Assembly: GCA_950295325.1 (NCBI GenBank)
Contig: OX485804.1
Location: 4,960,001 to 5,024,000, forward strand
DNA: 64,000 bases
Direction of reading: 5' to 3'
DNA from: Polytrichum commune
Lineage: Eukaryota; Streptophyta; Polytrichopsida; Polytrichales; Polytrichaceae
The translations under genes were made by a program, and so were the position numbers. The notes under the pieces were generated by a model. That model was not told where the DNA came from and searched no databases. It worked only from the letters and a program-made list of their open reading frames with translations. Numbering within the stretch: position 1 is the stretch's first letter; the number at the start of each line of letters is the position of its first letter. Positions 23,990 through 37,947 of the stretch are shown here, piece after piece.

Positions 23990-24690
23990 ATGAGTTGGTT
24001 GTCTTCTTTGACAACCATCGAGCTTCATGCTCCCATATGCAATGGCCATCCATCTTAAATCAACAATCTGCCATTGGCAAAGTCATTCACCCCCGTATGC
24101 ACCTCAAAAGGTTTGTCAAGCTCCGCGAACTTGAACACGGGCGTCTAAGAGAACTTGGTCTTAAGCTCCCCAAAGACTCATGACAAACATCATCCCACTC
24201 TTGGGATAGCCAATTCTTCCACAAGTCGGATAAGGTCGGATAACCATCAAGCTTAACGCTCTCATATGCAATGGCCATCCATCTTACGTTAACCATCCGC
24301 CAATGGCAAAGTCACTCGCCCCCCCCCCGTATGCACCTCAAAAGGTTTGTCAAGCTCCGCAAACTTGAACACGGGTGGCAAAGACAACTTTGTATTAAGC
24401 TCCCCAAAGACTTGGGGACAAGGCTCATCCCACTCTTGGGATAGCTTTTTCTTTCACAAATCGCACTAGGTTCGACAACCATTAAGCTTAATGCTCCCAT
24501 ATGCAATGGGCATCCATCTCGGATCAACATCCGCCAATGGTAAAATTACTCGCCCCCATATGCACCTCAAAAGGTTTGTTAAAGTCCGCGAACTTAAGCA
24601 CAGGCAGCGAAGAGAACTTGTTTTTGAGCCCCCCAAAGGCTTGGTGACAAGGCTCATCCCACTCTTGGGATAGCTATTTTCCTCAATAAG
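23990..24690 (-). repeat. E1 tandem RNase H segment, 3 units
   Basis: The block AAAGGTTTGTCAAGCTCCGC or a close variant occurs near 24108, 24336 and 24569, giving a ~230-bp step. Each unit codes the start of the RNase H region (FADFDKPFEVH-like) with stops. E2 has four such units (61081-61990). Confidence 0.8.
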
Positions 24691-25395
24691 TTGAATAAGG
24701 TCCTAGGAACCTTAGAAAACTCTCGAATGAAGTTGTGGTACTAATTGGCTAGGCCAACAAATGACCTAAGCCCTTTTGAATGAAGGGCCAATTCTCCTTT
24801 TGGATTGCCTTGACATTCTTCATGTTCGTCCACCAACTTCCTTTGTCACCACATAACTCAAGAACTCAATCTCTCGTTGAGCAAAGTTATTTTTCACTCC
24901 TTGGCGGCAATTTTTTTTTTGGGCAACACATTGGTGAATACATCCTTGTATCTCACCAAAATCACACCAATGTTGTTTGGGGGAGGCCCATCTTTCCTAG
25001 CCTCCCCATACGTTCCTTGGAATTGCTCCAATTGAACCACGACCATTATGCTTTCTATTTTTTATTTGGTCCATTAAGACCAAATTCAACTTAGGTCCTC
25101 CTACCATAGGAGTCCTTGTCAATTTGAACTTCAATTCTTTGTCATTATGACACATCATAATGCACCGCAAGCACACCGGCTTGCACCTCACATCTATCAT
25201 GTGAGTTTCAAAGAAGGCGGCCTTCACAATGACATGCATTTCATCTATTTCACTTGGTGTGAAATTTTGACAAAAATCCAATGTCCCACATTGAAAGGTT
25301 ACATGCATCGCGGCCTCCTTTGTCTCATGCGGTTTGCCCTTTCCAAACCGCACCTTGGTGGGCTTGCCCGCTCTATCAATCGGCAAGCCCCAACT
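24691..25395 (-). pseudogene. E1 RT remnant and protease-region fragment
   Basis: On the minus strand, 24997-25395 codes part of the region before RT (FQCGTLDFCQNFTPSEIDEM, ending GGPKLNLVLMDQ). Next come YKDVF-like sequence and KLPPR, and then, with no RT palm, FAQREIEFL and the GLRSFVGLAN-like connection block. About 140 residues that would include the YxDD motif are missing, exactly as in E2. Confidence 0.7.
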
Positions 25396-25620
25396 CCTTA
25401 AGGGCATGTGTGGCTAAAGCCGCGGGTTGGACTCTTGAGAACACCAATTCTACCACAAGCCAAGAGGCTAACATTAATAAAGTACAATGAGTGAAACAAT
25501 ATGTGTTCCTTTGGACATGAAAATTACCTTGCACATGGTTCAAAGTTGTAGAAGATACATGTGATTCTCAAAGCCATCACCCGGACTAGGACGCTTAAGG
25601 GTGGTGGGTTTGGCCTCACA
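25396..25620 (+). mobile_element. LTR tail at start of copy B
   Basis: The same sequence as 313-537, with the terminus GGCCTCACA at 25620. The rest of the LTR is missing because of the junction with E1. It carries the 3' part of the SLRAC ORF up to TGA at 25488-25490. Confidence 0.85.
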
Positions 25621-27600
25621 TCATCCCCAATCTCTTTCATAGTCTTTCTCTTCAAATTACTTGTACACATGTTTATAATCAACGGAGGCGGAAGAGAAAT
25701 ATAATTTTCACAAGGTGGTTGAAAAAATTCGGGAACCCCTACACTACCTCCATGTTCTTGTAAATGAGCTTGATAGGGTTGGAAAGCATGAGCTTGAGCA
25801 CTTTAATACCTTTGCATCACCTTATACATTTCATTAGAATTCCATGCATTCCTCTCTAAAGACCCCTCAATGCTAACCCTAGAAACGGTAGCAACAAGCG
25901 CAAAAAAATTTAGCAAGAAAAGCTCTAAGAAAGAAAGAGCTGGGCATTTGCTTGAACAGATTCTATGTTTTCACTCCAGCATAGTTGTTTTTTTAGTACA
26001 TCCTCTTGTTTAGAGGCCATATCATTCCATTACATATCTATAAACCTTCCAAAACCCGGGAGGGTCTGCCTCACCTGTGCCCATGCCACCAACCAAATCC
26101 AAAGAGAGGGTTAGTAACGTACATGAGGTGAATAACAACAGAACCCAATTGTTATCTATGTCAAACACATGAGTACGGTAAAATCATAAGTTTTGTATCT
26201 AAGAATACTCAACAATACTAAGTACTCTACATGTTCCTTGGCCATTTGAGCTTAGTGTGTAACAATACTGAGGCCGGTAGTGTACACCTTCCACAAGTCC
26301 TCACACACTTACACTAATCCAAATAGTTACTTAGGGTAAAATTGCCTAAGCGGTTTAACCTTTGAGAGGAAGGCTCAATGCTTTCCCCACCCTTCATATA
26401 TGATTAGGTAAAAGCTCTCATCTGTAGATTCTTAGTGTGAGATCTATGGTTGAAAATAGTTAGGTAAACCTCACTTAGCCCTAGAACACTAAGTTCATTA
26501 GGGTTATGTTTTTTTACTAAATGTGTTCATCTATGGCACAGTAAGAACAAAGTATAGAGAGAGAGAGAGAGAGAGAGAACAACCGTTCAAATTTCCACAT
26601 AATCCAACGGAACTGCTTTGCTAAAAAATAAAAATTATTGGAAAAATTATATTTTATTAAAATCTGACATTGGCCCCTAGGCCATGAATTGGCCTTCCAT
26701 TTTTGGTGCACCCATTTGAGTGAGCTCGGGCCGTGTCAGACCATCCATTTTTTGATTAAAAAATTCATACCACCAAATCGGCCCGGCCTCTAGGTGTAAA
26801 GGGGTTGGGGCCGATTTCAGCCTTTTGACCAATCACAAGTGAGGATTTCAAGCCTCTTACACAATGAATTGGCCCGGCCTCTAGGTGTAAAGCGGCCCTT
26901 AGTTAGCACTCTTAGAACATTTGGTTTGCAGTATTCAACCTCTATGTTGGAACGGCTCAATTGGTAATTGTGGAGAGATGGATGGCTCCTTGCAGATGAT
27001 AAGAACTAAATTCCTTGAAACCATGTTAAGTTGGATGAAGTGGCAAGCAATTCATGTTGATGGATGATCACTTAGTAATTAAACCGTACCCGATGAATAC
27101 CAACTCCACAAAATGTGGTTTGGTTTCCTAACACCTACTAAGAGGTAATAGTAAAACTAACCCTTATAGATTTGTTGTTAATTCATCCCAATTTTAGTTC
27201 GTAAGACTAATCTAGGGTCTCTAACCTTGACTTAGGAGTTCATTTGTCTGAAATTAACAATTAGGTTCTACAATAGAAATCATGATTTTTTTACCTTCCC
27301 TTTTTGTAGTTTTTTCTCCCCCTTGGTAGGTGTTGTGAACTTCACCAATGAACGGGGAGTGCCAATAGTTAGTTACAAGCTTGTTAGTTGATTTTGAGAA
27401 TTTTCAAATGAAATAGAAATGTTTAGGAAGGGGTTTTGGAGGAAAATCAAGGTTTTCGGAAATGGGTTGATTAGGAAAAAGAAATGGTAGCATTTAGGTA
27501 AGCCACCTTGGAGTATCCACGGCAAATTACCGATTGAAAGGCATTTTTCACGGCGGACAGCTGACCAGACATATAATTTTTAGGGAATTTCTTTAATACT
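25621..27600. other. Non-coding stretch, copy B
   Basis: Counterpart of 538-2517 with the same AG microsatellite (26556-26578) and 22-bp direct repeats. I noticed no differences from copy A. Confidence 0.6.
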
Positions 27601-28008
27601 ATGCATAGTTGGAATTACTGCTCACATAGAAGCTTCAAACTTCCTCCTCTTGTGGACCAGGCAACATGTAAGCATGAATTTTTTACCTTTAAATTTCATT
27701 GCACTACGGAATGGGGGGATAAGAATTTCAAGGATTTGTGGGGCATCACAACTTGGAATCATGCTTTGCAAGCACGGTACCCCAACCTCCTCATTCTTGC
27801 AAAGTTAGCTCATGTGCAATGTGTTTCTACAGCGATGTGCGAGCATGCTTTTAGTGTGCAAAATTTGATCAAGACTAAAGTTAGTTATAAGTTGGGTAGT
27901 AAGAATCTGAAGGCAATGTTGTGAAGTGCCTTGGAAGGGCCAAATGAGGGGGTAGATGACATCATCAGTGTTGTTGTTCCACTTTGGAAGAATGACAGTA
28001 AAAACTAG
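27601..28008 (+). pseudogene. hAT transposase C-terminal remnant (copy B)
   Basis: The same fragment as 2518-2925, including the same internal TGA (27922-27924) and open continuation to TAG at 28006-28008. The shared stop shows the damage predates the duplication. Confidence 0.7.
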
Positions 28009-29582
28009 TTTTTGTATGCTAATCCCTCTTCTTATTTGAATTATCCTAATTCACGGAGTGTGAATGATGTGTCTTGTTCGTTTGGGGTAGTTGATACTAC
28101 AACAATGGTACACAAATTTTGTGGCTTTCAATACTAACCAGCCTCCAGAAAATACTTGGACCCTTTGTAGATCTTGTATTTTTGAAGGCTACATCCTTGG
28201 CCTTAAGATGATGGGGCTTTACAAGGTTCAAACCCTGCTAAGGATACTATCTAGACAAAAAAAAATAGAGAGTGAATGCCAACATTCTTTAACTTTGAAC
28301 GCTTGAAAAAAAGAAAAAGGAATGAATGATAATGAAACTTAAAGGGAAAAAAATGGGGAGGGAATAAACATGTGCCATCAAAATACAAAACCAACCCCAT
28401 TTTAGACATTTAGGAAACTGGAGAAATGAAAAAAAAAATGTTGGCTTCTTGCCTAAATACATTAGGAATTGGAGGATATCAACCAAAAAAAATTGCACTC
28501 TGTAGGCCCACTTCCGGGTAAGATTTGAAAAATCCGAGCCACCTCCTAGAAGCTAGAATTATTTTTTGCCTCTACAGAACTCCCCAGACTTTATTGTGAA
28601 CATTCACCCCACAAAATTCATGTGGAGATGCAAACTATTTTAATTCTTGACATTTTATAAGTAAAGGACCAAGGGGCTCAATGTATGGCCATATACACAA
28701 TTTCTATGAGCCTCACCAAGTTTAGTAATGAAATTGTATATATTTGTGGCTCTAAATCTTCTTAAATATTGTATCTTATACACGTCAATAGCAAAAACTC
28801 TCATTTGTATGAAAAAAATCATGACCAAAATACAACGTATGTATTTACATCCAAGGGCACCCACGTTGCATATTTCAACCTAAATCTTCAACATTATTAA
28901 AGTATTAAATTGGTTTACAAAAGTGCACTGGAAGAATGAGTTAATTTTGGATGGGATCGCTTTTGACATAATTAACTATAACTGAAAGTATTTTTTCTCA
29001 CATACATTTTGCTTTTATGTATTCATGGGCTCGTATTGAGCCTCTTAGAAGGTTGAGCATTGCCATGTAAGATCAAGCCTTTCTCACATGGTGACACACA
29101 TTGCTCATTTGCTAGTTTTCGTCCAACTTGTCTTGCACTAACATGCACACTCCACCCAATAAAAATATTGAGCCAATATCACATTTCCATGAATTGTATA
29201 TAAGGCGTTGGAAGCAAGCATGGGATGTAACTTGTGGTTCCAAAATTATCACAAATACTAGTTGTTAGGCACCATTATATAGGCTATTCAAGAAGCATTT
29301 TCTCCCATGCCAAAGGTGGGGCATGCTATCCAATTGGGTAGCAAAATGGATGCCCTCATGTGCCCACAATGATTCACGAGAACTTCTCATTGAAAATTTT
29401 ATAAATATTTGAAATACGATTCAAATAATATCAGCAGGTTGGCTTCTAGATCTACTTTGATTTGCTTACCTAACGAGATGATCAAAATATTGATTGAATC
29501 ACTCTAGGTACCCAAACGCACCAAAGTATCCACAATAGATGCAATTACCTTAAGTTGCCTTAACCAAAGTGCTAATAAATCT
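28009..29582. other. Non-coding stretch, copy B
   Basis: Counterpart of 2926-4499; nothing supported in it. Confidence 0.5.
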
Positions 29583-31073
29583 ATGAGCATTTTTTATATG
29601 GACATCATGCAATTACAAACAAATGCACCACAAACTAGAGTAGTTTGAGCATTGTGAATTGTGCATCGTGTTGTGCATTCTTCTATAGGAGTTCATGGAC
29701 CTAATATAAGTTTGCATATGGGTAAAAATGTCACCTTACTCAAACCCCTCACAAATATATGGGCATTTTTAAGTTCAAGATCACACAATTACAAACAAGT
29801 GTACCACGAGCTAGAGTAGCTTGTGCATCCTATTGTGTAATGTTCTCTAGGAATTCCAAACGGACGTTTTCTTAGTTTGCATACATTAGGTAAAGTTGTA
29901 GGTGCCGCCCTATCCAAAGTCTTCACAACTTTATTGGCGCTTTTTATATGGAGATCATGCATTTATAGACAAATGTACCACAAATTAGAGTAGCTTAAGC
30001 ATTGTGCATTGTGCATCGTGTTGTGCATTGATTTTTTGCGCCTAATAGATGCAATGTAAGTGGGTGTATAATTAAGTAGATGTGTAGGTGTTGCCCTACC
30101 CAAAGTGTTCACAAGTTTATTGGCATTATTTTTATGGAGGTCATGCATTTACAGACAAATATACCACAAGCTAGAGTAGCTTAAGCATTGTGCATCGTGT
30201 TGTGCATTGATTTTTACACTCAATAGATGCAATCTAAGTGGGTTTGTAAGTAGATATGTAGGTGTCGTTCTACCCAATCTCTTCACAACTTTATTGGCAC
30301 TTTTTGAATGGAGATCATGCATTTACAGACAAATGTACCACAAGCTAGAGTAGCTTTTGCATTGTGCATTGTGCATCGATTTTTACACTCAATAGATGCA
30401 ATCTAAGTGGGTGTTTAATTAAGTAGATGCGTAGGTGTTGCCCAACCCAAAGTCTTCCCAAGTTTATTGGCGTTATTTTTATGGAGATCATGGATTTATA
30501 GACAAATGTACCACTAGCTAGAGTAGCTTTTGCATTGTGGATTGTGCATCATGTTGTGCATTGATTTTTACACTCAATAGATGCAATCTAAGTGGGTATG
30601 TAAGTAGATATGTAGGTGTCTTCCTACCCAATGTCTTCACAACTTTATTGGCATTTTTTGAATGGACATCATGCATTTACAGACAAATGTACCACAAGCA
30701 AGAGTAGCTTTTGCATTGTGCATTGTGCATCATGTTGTGCATTGATTTTTACACTCAATAGATGCAATCTAAGTGGGTGTTTAATTAAGTAGATGTGTAG
30801 GTGTTGCCCAACCCAAAGTCTTCCCAAGTTTATTGGCATTATTTTGATGGAGATCATGCATTTATAGACAAATGTACCACTAGCTAGAGTAGCTTTTGCA
30901 TTGTGCATTGTGCATCATGTTGTGCATTGATTTTTGCACTCAATAGATGCAATCTAAGTGGGTATGTAAGTAGATGTGTAGGTGTTGCCCTACCCAAAGT
31001 CTTTACAACTTTATTGGCACTTGCTTAAGGGAGATCATGCATTCACATCAAATGTGCCACAAGCTACAATAAT
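29583..31073. repeat. Tandem array, ~171-187-bp unit (copy B)
   Basis: Same units in the same order as 4500-5990. One visible difference is a T to G change near 30844. Identical unit number and phase are unusual for an array evolving on its own and fit a very recent duplication or conversion. Confidence 0.85.
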
Positions 31074-33512
31074 TGTGGATGGAGGTAATCATCCCCATTG
31101 AGCTTTTGAGGTGGAGGGATCTAAGTTACTCATATGATAAGGGCCGGAGCCCATGATGTGCAACCCTTTAGCAACATGGGAAAACATTTTTGAACCCGAC
31201 CAAAATATGTTGCCCGCCCCGACTGACTTCATAAAAGTTGCCCACCTTGTCCATAAAACCCATATTGAGTGCACCTCAACTTCCATGTCCTAAATCCAAT
31301 ATAAACGTTTACTTCCACTTAGTACATAACCAATTGACTTGGATTCTTTTCTTGAAGTGCAGTCGTCAATAAAGTAGGTAATTAACTTGGAAGTTAGATA
31401 TATGAAAAAAATCTCATTAGCAATAAGGTGATAACTTTTGACTTATTATTAGAAAGGGCCTTTGTCATTATAAAACTAGTATGATTAAATAATATTATAA
31501 ATTTAGCTTAGTCATTTCAAAAAATCAAAGCCTACCCTATTCACAAGTAAATTTCTACAAATTTTCATACATAATTAAACTAATTAAGTGCAATTGAATG
31601 TTATTGAGAGTAATTAAGCTGAGGGAAACATTGTGGGGAACATCAAAATCCACTTCTAGCTGGTTCTTTATGATTATATAAAAGTGCAAAATCTCCATAG
31701 TCTTTTTTAATAATATGTGGATAGCATAGTTGGAATAAATTTTGGGAGGAAATAAATGTGGGTACAAATCACTTTGTCCGCATTTGCATTTATGTGACAA
31801 TAAATGGTCACTTTCACACAAATATTTTGTTTTTGAGCATCCTGACAATCAAGTCCCTTAAGTTTCTCCTCAATTCTAAAACACTAAACTATTGCAGCAT
31901 TAAAACATTGAATGTGTGCTAAACACTTGTAGAATGTGAATATTTACTTGTATGTGGTCCTCAATGCGATATGCTTTGCCATTTTTGACATGGCCATAAT
32001 TAGCTTGTGCATTCAAACTTCACTAAATAGTCCCAGTACTATGGGCCACGGTAATTTTCTAGAGCACACGCTAACTCTTTTCATAATAAGAATTCATGCG
32101 GGCCACATTACTTTTCAACCCATACTAAATCTCTAGTAGAAAATTAGTGTGCATTGCATTTATTTATTTTTAAAAGACAATTAACATGGGCGACTATATT
32201 ATTTTGTGCTACTTTTGTCCTATAAAGAAAAATTGATGTGTTGGTTGGAAGTCTTCAATGAAGAGTTAGGGAAGACCCTGGGTCTTGGACCAATGATAAC
32301 TCCACCTTCACTAGAAAATTAGTGTGGCCCACACTAGTTATTTTCATGCTAATTTTCCACCCACACCGATAGGACTAATTAGTAGTGTGGTGACAAAAAC
32401 TATGTTTGGGTCTAAGTTAGTAAGGTAGGTGGATCATAAGTGACTAATTCACTTAATCGGACCCCTAGATTTGATTGATATGTGGTTCCATGAGGATCAA
32501 AGAGCAAACATCATAAAGACACATGCCTAAAGAGATTGGACTACATCTTCAAATATCAATAACTACTCTACACTCAACAATGAAGACAATTGGAAGGACC
32601 TATGCACTTCCAATAACTATATAAGGGAGGTCCGATTTTCAATCCGATTTTTGTAGATGTTTCATTGTAGATTTGCTAATGCAACACGAGTTTGGTTGTG
32701 TAAATCTAATCGGTAGAAGTTGGAGAACATGAAGAAAGGAACCAAATAACACCCCACATACCTTATGTTGGTTGGATGTGTAGGTGTCGTCCTACCCTAC
32801 ATCCTCACAAGTTTATCATGGGCATTTTTCTATTCTGAAGATCATGGATTTACAGGCAGATGTACCGCAAGCTACATCGTGGTGTGCACTTGGGCTTAGG
32901 TTTTTGTTCACGGGCCCCATTGTCTGTAAGTTAGATATTGTATAAGTGCTGCCCTCCCCAAAGTCTCACAGGTTTTTGGGCAATTTTTATGGAGATCGTG
33001 CATTTGCACACAACGGTACCACAAGCTCTATCATCTGCGAGATTTGATTGTTGTTGGTTAGATTTAGGGTTTTGTGCAGTTTTGTGGGTATGGAAGTAGG
33101 TAGTCTTGACGTGGTGTGATCCAGCAAGAGCGTTTTGTGTGATACCTTGAACATAAATTTTAAAAAGAGAGATCAACCTGTTGACGAGTTGAAAGGCAAA
33201 TTTCATAGCCTCTGCAATTCGGTGGTCAGGTGGAGGGATTTTGCCTTACTTGAATGTGAACCTTCACTCAACACTTATTTTGCCTCACTCACCATCGAGG
33301 TCTTTTTTGCAGATTAAGGCTGGTTCAAATGCCCGAACTTGTATAGAAAGTGTCTTCGGATCTCGTTCTGGAAGCAGGGGAACTTAGGCTTTGAGTGTCT
33401 TTCTCTTTCGAGGCCAGGTTGGGTGTCGATTTGAGCTCCCGATTCATCACAGGTACAATCCTCATTATGATTGCTTCTTGCTTCTTGCATTTTACAGACT
33501 AGCGATAAGCTG
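31074..33512. other. Non-coding stretch with stray satellite units (copy B)
   Basis: Counterpart of 5991-8429. The stray units are at about 32773-33073. Confidence 0.5.
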
Positions 33513-35222
33513 AAGGTGAAACAATTCAACCTCTCTGTGTGTTCTTGTGTTTGTGGTAGTAGTTTCAACTGGGCTAATTTTGTTGATGGTGGGCAAGCTG
33601 ATACCCATTCCATTTCATCCCGAAGGAACCAACTTTGGGTTGTATGTATTTTCGTATTTTCGTGTTGTTTTTGGGAGCTTCTCTGTAGAGTTTACTAGGC
33701 TCACCGAAGATGGATATGTTATCCCAGTTGGGAAGATGGTGATCTCTTCGTAGTTCTTTCATGTTCTTTGGTGTTTATTCTATGTGAAAGTAGTGCGGTG
33801 AGTATTCTTTGGGGAGATCGTGGGCAAATTCGATGGAGATCCTAGCGTTTCCAAGTCCAACCGGTCACATGTTGATATCTTTCCCTTTTCCTTCATTAGT
33901 TAGTAAGGTGTATTCTACAGATTCCTCTGAAATCATCAACCTGCCCATATGTACGTAGCAACCGGATCTCCCCGTTCGTGGGTGGTGATATCAGCAACCA
34001 GTTTTCGTTCTGTTTGAAAAAGTAGTTGGCATACTTCAGAGTTGTCGAAGCTGTAGAGTGCTGCAATCCTTGTAAGAACTTGGATTTGGTGTGCTGACCC
34101 CCCGCTGGCCGATGATTGGGCATTCACATGGGGAAGCGCAGGCTGTATTACACTCTACATACTCCCTATGTTTTTTCCAAATTGTTTAGAGACGTGAGTA
34201 GTCTCGTACCTTGCCGAAAATTCAGGAGTTAATCTCATCGCCTAGAGGTGATTAAGACTACTTCAAGAGCGTGCTTTTGGACAGTGTAAGCCAATGATTT
34301 GTCAAATTTGTTCTCGACTTCCAACCGAAACAAACTGTATTCTGTCAAGCACAATCCGGCTGTGTTTCGATACATGAGGCAGTCAGTGTCGACTTTTCTT
34401 GTCGGAGATGGCATGTTTGATTACTATTGCCATATATGGTAGAATTTGAGAGGTAACATACGTCGTATGAATTTCCGCATGAGTTTACAGTAATCGTAGT
34501 GTGCTGATGTTAGATTCTCAGGCTGTAGTGAAGAATGGACCCCCAACGGACAACTAGAAGGTCATGTGTTACGATCAGATTGCATTATGTGATCAAGATA
34601 TAGACTCCGTTTTAGGTTCAAGAATTTGAGGTGAAACAATTCACCTTCTCTGTATGTTTCTGTGTTTGTGATAGTGGTTGTAACAAAGTTAATTGTTGTT
34701 GACGATCGGCACGCTGATGCCCACCCCATTTCATCCGCAAGGAAGCAACTTTGGATTGTACATATTTCCGTGTTTTCATGTTGCTTTTTGGAGCTTTTTT
34801 GTAGAGTTTACTAAGCTCACCAAAGATAGATCTATTCCCAATTGGGAAGATGGTGGTCTCTTTGAAGTTCTCTCATATCCTTTGGTATTCATTCTATGTG
34901 AAAGTAGTCGTCACTGGTGAGAGCACCAACCTATTTTCGTCCTTTGTGAAATAGTGGCCAACAAATGTTAGAAATAGAGGCAATCAATGTTGATTTTTCT
35001 AGCTAGAGATGGTATGTTGGATTGTTATTGCCATACATGATTGAAATTGGGTAGTATGTATTTCCCACATGAGTTACAGTAATAATATTGTGCTTAGCTC
35101 AAATTCTTTGGTTGGTAGTGAAGAACGGACCCTGAACAGACACTGAAAAGTCATGTGTTATGATCAGATTGGACTATGTGATCAAGATACAGACTCTATT
35201 TTAGGGTCAAAGTTGTAGAAAT
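33513..35222. repeat. Diverged tandem duplication, two units (copy B)
   Basis: Counterpart of 8430-10125. It includes a 14-bp insertion at 34441-34454 (AGAATTTGAGAGGT) that resembles the nearby AGAATTTGAGGTG at about 34622. Base differences from copy A become frequent from here on. Confidence 0.7.
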
Positions 35223-37947
35223 AATTGGGAGGGTGTATGTCATTGTTTCAAGAGAAAGAGAACCTTCACTTCAACCTATGTTACATTTTGTATCTCAAGT
35301 TTGATTCTGAAACTTGAAATGACAATCTGCCTGATTCGCAGTTGAGGCAGGTAGTCTTGGCATTACGTAATCTTCATCCTCTGCATCTGTACTCAAATGA
35401 GGATAGAGGCATCATAATTGAGAGGGTGTGTTGTTTGGATCATACTGATTGGCTTTTGAGCGACAACTCATCATGCATGTGAGGGTTCTGAAGGCTAGGG
35501 CTTTGTTTACCTTTTGCTCTTTGCTTAAAATACTGGAAGAATATGATAGGTTGGAATTCTAGAGACTTTGTAGCACGATTGAGAAACAAAATCTTTCGCA
35601 TACCTCGCAAACTCTTAGATTTCCAAGAAAATGGCTACCTCACATCTCTTGGGAAAGTCTTCCGGTAGTAGTGGGTGCGTCACGGTTTTGTGAGCTTCTC
35701 CGTGTCTTGTGGGCGACCTCTTTGGTTAGCTCTTACGTAGTCCCTTCTTGGTGTTTGTAAGGATGCATGTGGATTGAAACTCAAGTTGATTTGGATTATG
35801 ACTTGTCGTAAGGAGTTGATCAGGATTGAAGCCGAGGCAGTCAATGCCTCTCTTCTTTTCCGATTTTGACACTTTTGTGTCTTCTCCTTGCTCTAACTTG
35901 AGGGATGTCCACGTTGTGTGGAGTACATGTTGGGTCAAAGGTGGATTGTTTAATGACTCAAGCAAGGTGAAATGTTTTAGTTCTAGGGTTTAGGGTGGGC
36001 GAGCTTTTGGGTTACTTCTAGCGTAGTCCCTTAGTAGTGATTGCAAGAATGCCAATGGATTGAGTGTAGAGTTGATATGGACTACGACTCGAGTTGCGAG
36101 GGCAACTCCAAAATTTGATTGGGATTGTAGCCTAGGTGGCTACTACATCTTTTGAATAGCACAATACTTATAGTTCGTAGTATCATGGTAGTTTCAACAT
36201 TTTGCATTTTTGGATGTTAGTTATTTCTAGGTTTTAGTGAACGTTGTTGGAACACCATAGCAATGTCACCTCAAAGTTGATTCAATGAATTGGTGTTGAA
36301 ATACTCGGTATCAAAGATTTTGAGTATGAAGTCCATATTTTGGCTATGATCTAGGGTTTTGCAATAGATGAACCGTTCCTTGGAATGAGAAGCATGAGTC
36401 TTGTATTGGACTGCATCTCATGGCACTAAGTGGGTTATAGATAGTTGATCATTTTGATTCTAGTTGTTGGTGCCATAAACCCAATAGATGACTTGTCCGT
36501 CTCAATTTCCAGTGGCCGCTTGGAAGAATGTTGAAACCTCATTTGAAGTTAGATGGTCAGAAGTCCAATTCAAATTTGGAGACATATTGTGAGGGATTAA
36601 GGCTTGGTTATTCATACAATGTACCCCACTCATGGTATGATGCAAACACTAATGTTTGCGAAATGCTACATCTTAAAGCATGTTTAGTGTTGATTTGTAT
36701 GAGATCTATATTTCCCGAAATGTTTACAAAATTTTATATTTTCATGGCTTGAGGAATATGTTTGGGGCCTAGCATTGTGAATCCAACTTCGTTTTGTTAT
36801 TGGCTCAACAATGATGTTGAACCATGTTTTAGTGAAAGTTTTTATTTATTTTACCTATTTAAATTTAAATTTTAAATAATTTTGTGCTACTTTGTTATTT
36901 CCTTTATGAATTAGATGGAGATAACATTCAAAGGACGAGATTGCAATGTTGGTAGATAGGCAGAGCATGAGTTGTTACGTAAAGTGTGGACATGGTCTTC
37001 GTTCCCTTGTTTTGATGAATGAATGCGTTGCCTACAACTACAAGTTAAAATGAATAGTTGACCCACTACCAATTTCTTGAGTTTTGTTGATTTGTCCTTA
37101 TTTCTTCTAATGATTGTGGCATGCCAACTCTTTAGTTGCTCAATAAAGTCCAAATGCTCATTGTACACTGATCCAAGCAATCCATAACCCCCCAATAAAA
37201 CCATTGCATTTGTATAGCCTTGTATAGTTTTTCTAGAAGTGAACGACTCGCTTTGGTTGAACTAGCTAAATTTTGCATGTTGTGCTTTACTTGGATTTAA
37301 GGGGTTCATTTATAACCATTGACAGTTGTTCGCTTTTAGTATCTCGTATGTCTTCTGTTGCGGGTGTGAGTTGTGTTGATGCACTTCATGTTTATTTTAT
37401 TATTTGGTAATGTGAAGCTTGTCGGGTGGGTTTATGCATAAATTGTGGTTGAGATGTTGAGAAAGGCGATTCCTCTCATGTGCCAATTTAATCATCTATC
37501 CTTTTGCAATCAATCACCAACATCCGATTTTATTTGTGTTAATATGTATTGCTCGTGCATAAGTTGTACCTCATCTCCTAATGGTTGCCAATTTTGTAAC
37601 TTTTCTTTGGCTTAGTACATTGCAAGTGCTCAAGATGTTACTATGAATGATGATGACCAATAATTCTCACATGTTGTTTTCAACTCTTTGTGGGTTGGGT
37701 ACTATAAGTTGTCGCCAACTCCTTGCCATCGTAATAACCGCCCCCATCTTTTCCAAGTGAAGTGGCACATTTTTTTGTGATGTCGTGTGTAATAATTTTG
37801 GGAAATGAAAGTCTAATGGTTAGAAAGAGCTTGTAGTTTAGGGTGAGTAGCATAACCAATCACAATGAATTTGGTTCTTAAGAAATCTTTTTGAAGGGTG
37901 GACATAATTCCTTAACTCTAGAGCGTGTTGATTAATGGTGCAGTGAA
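35223..37947. other. Non-coding stretch upstream of the long ORF (copy B)
   Basis: Counterpart of 10126-12850 with many substitutions and small indels. Examples are a different A/T-rich patch near 36846-36880 and a ~27-bp deletion near 37459. No supported gene. Confidence 0.4.

Larger units (their letters stand above)
20428..25395 (-). mobile_element. E1: truncated non-autonomous Ty3/gypsy element
   Basis: Read on the minus strand, this is the same family as E2 (58421-64000). From left to right in + coordinates it has the 3' LTR, ~1 kb of untranslated sequence, a pol tail, integrase, RNase H repeats, an RT remnant and a protease-region fragment. It ends abruptly at 25395 where copy B begins, so the primer site, gag and 5' LTR are missing. 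E1's end corresponds to about 60345 in E2. Many stops and frameshifts break the reading frames. The flank at the LTR end is GTGGG, the candidate target-site duplication. Confidence 0.9.

Noticed and set aside
25281-25490. 69-codon ORF across the E1/copy B junction
   Set aside because: A chance fusion of antisense E1 sequence to the end of the SLRAC ORF created by the rearrangement.
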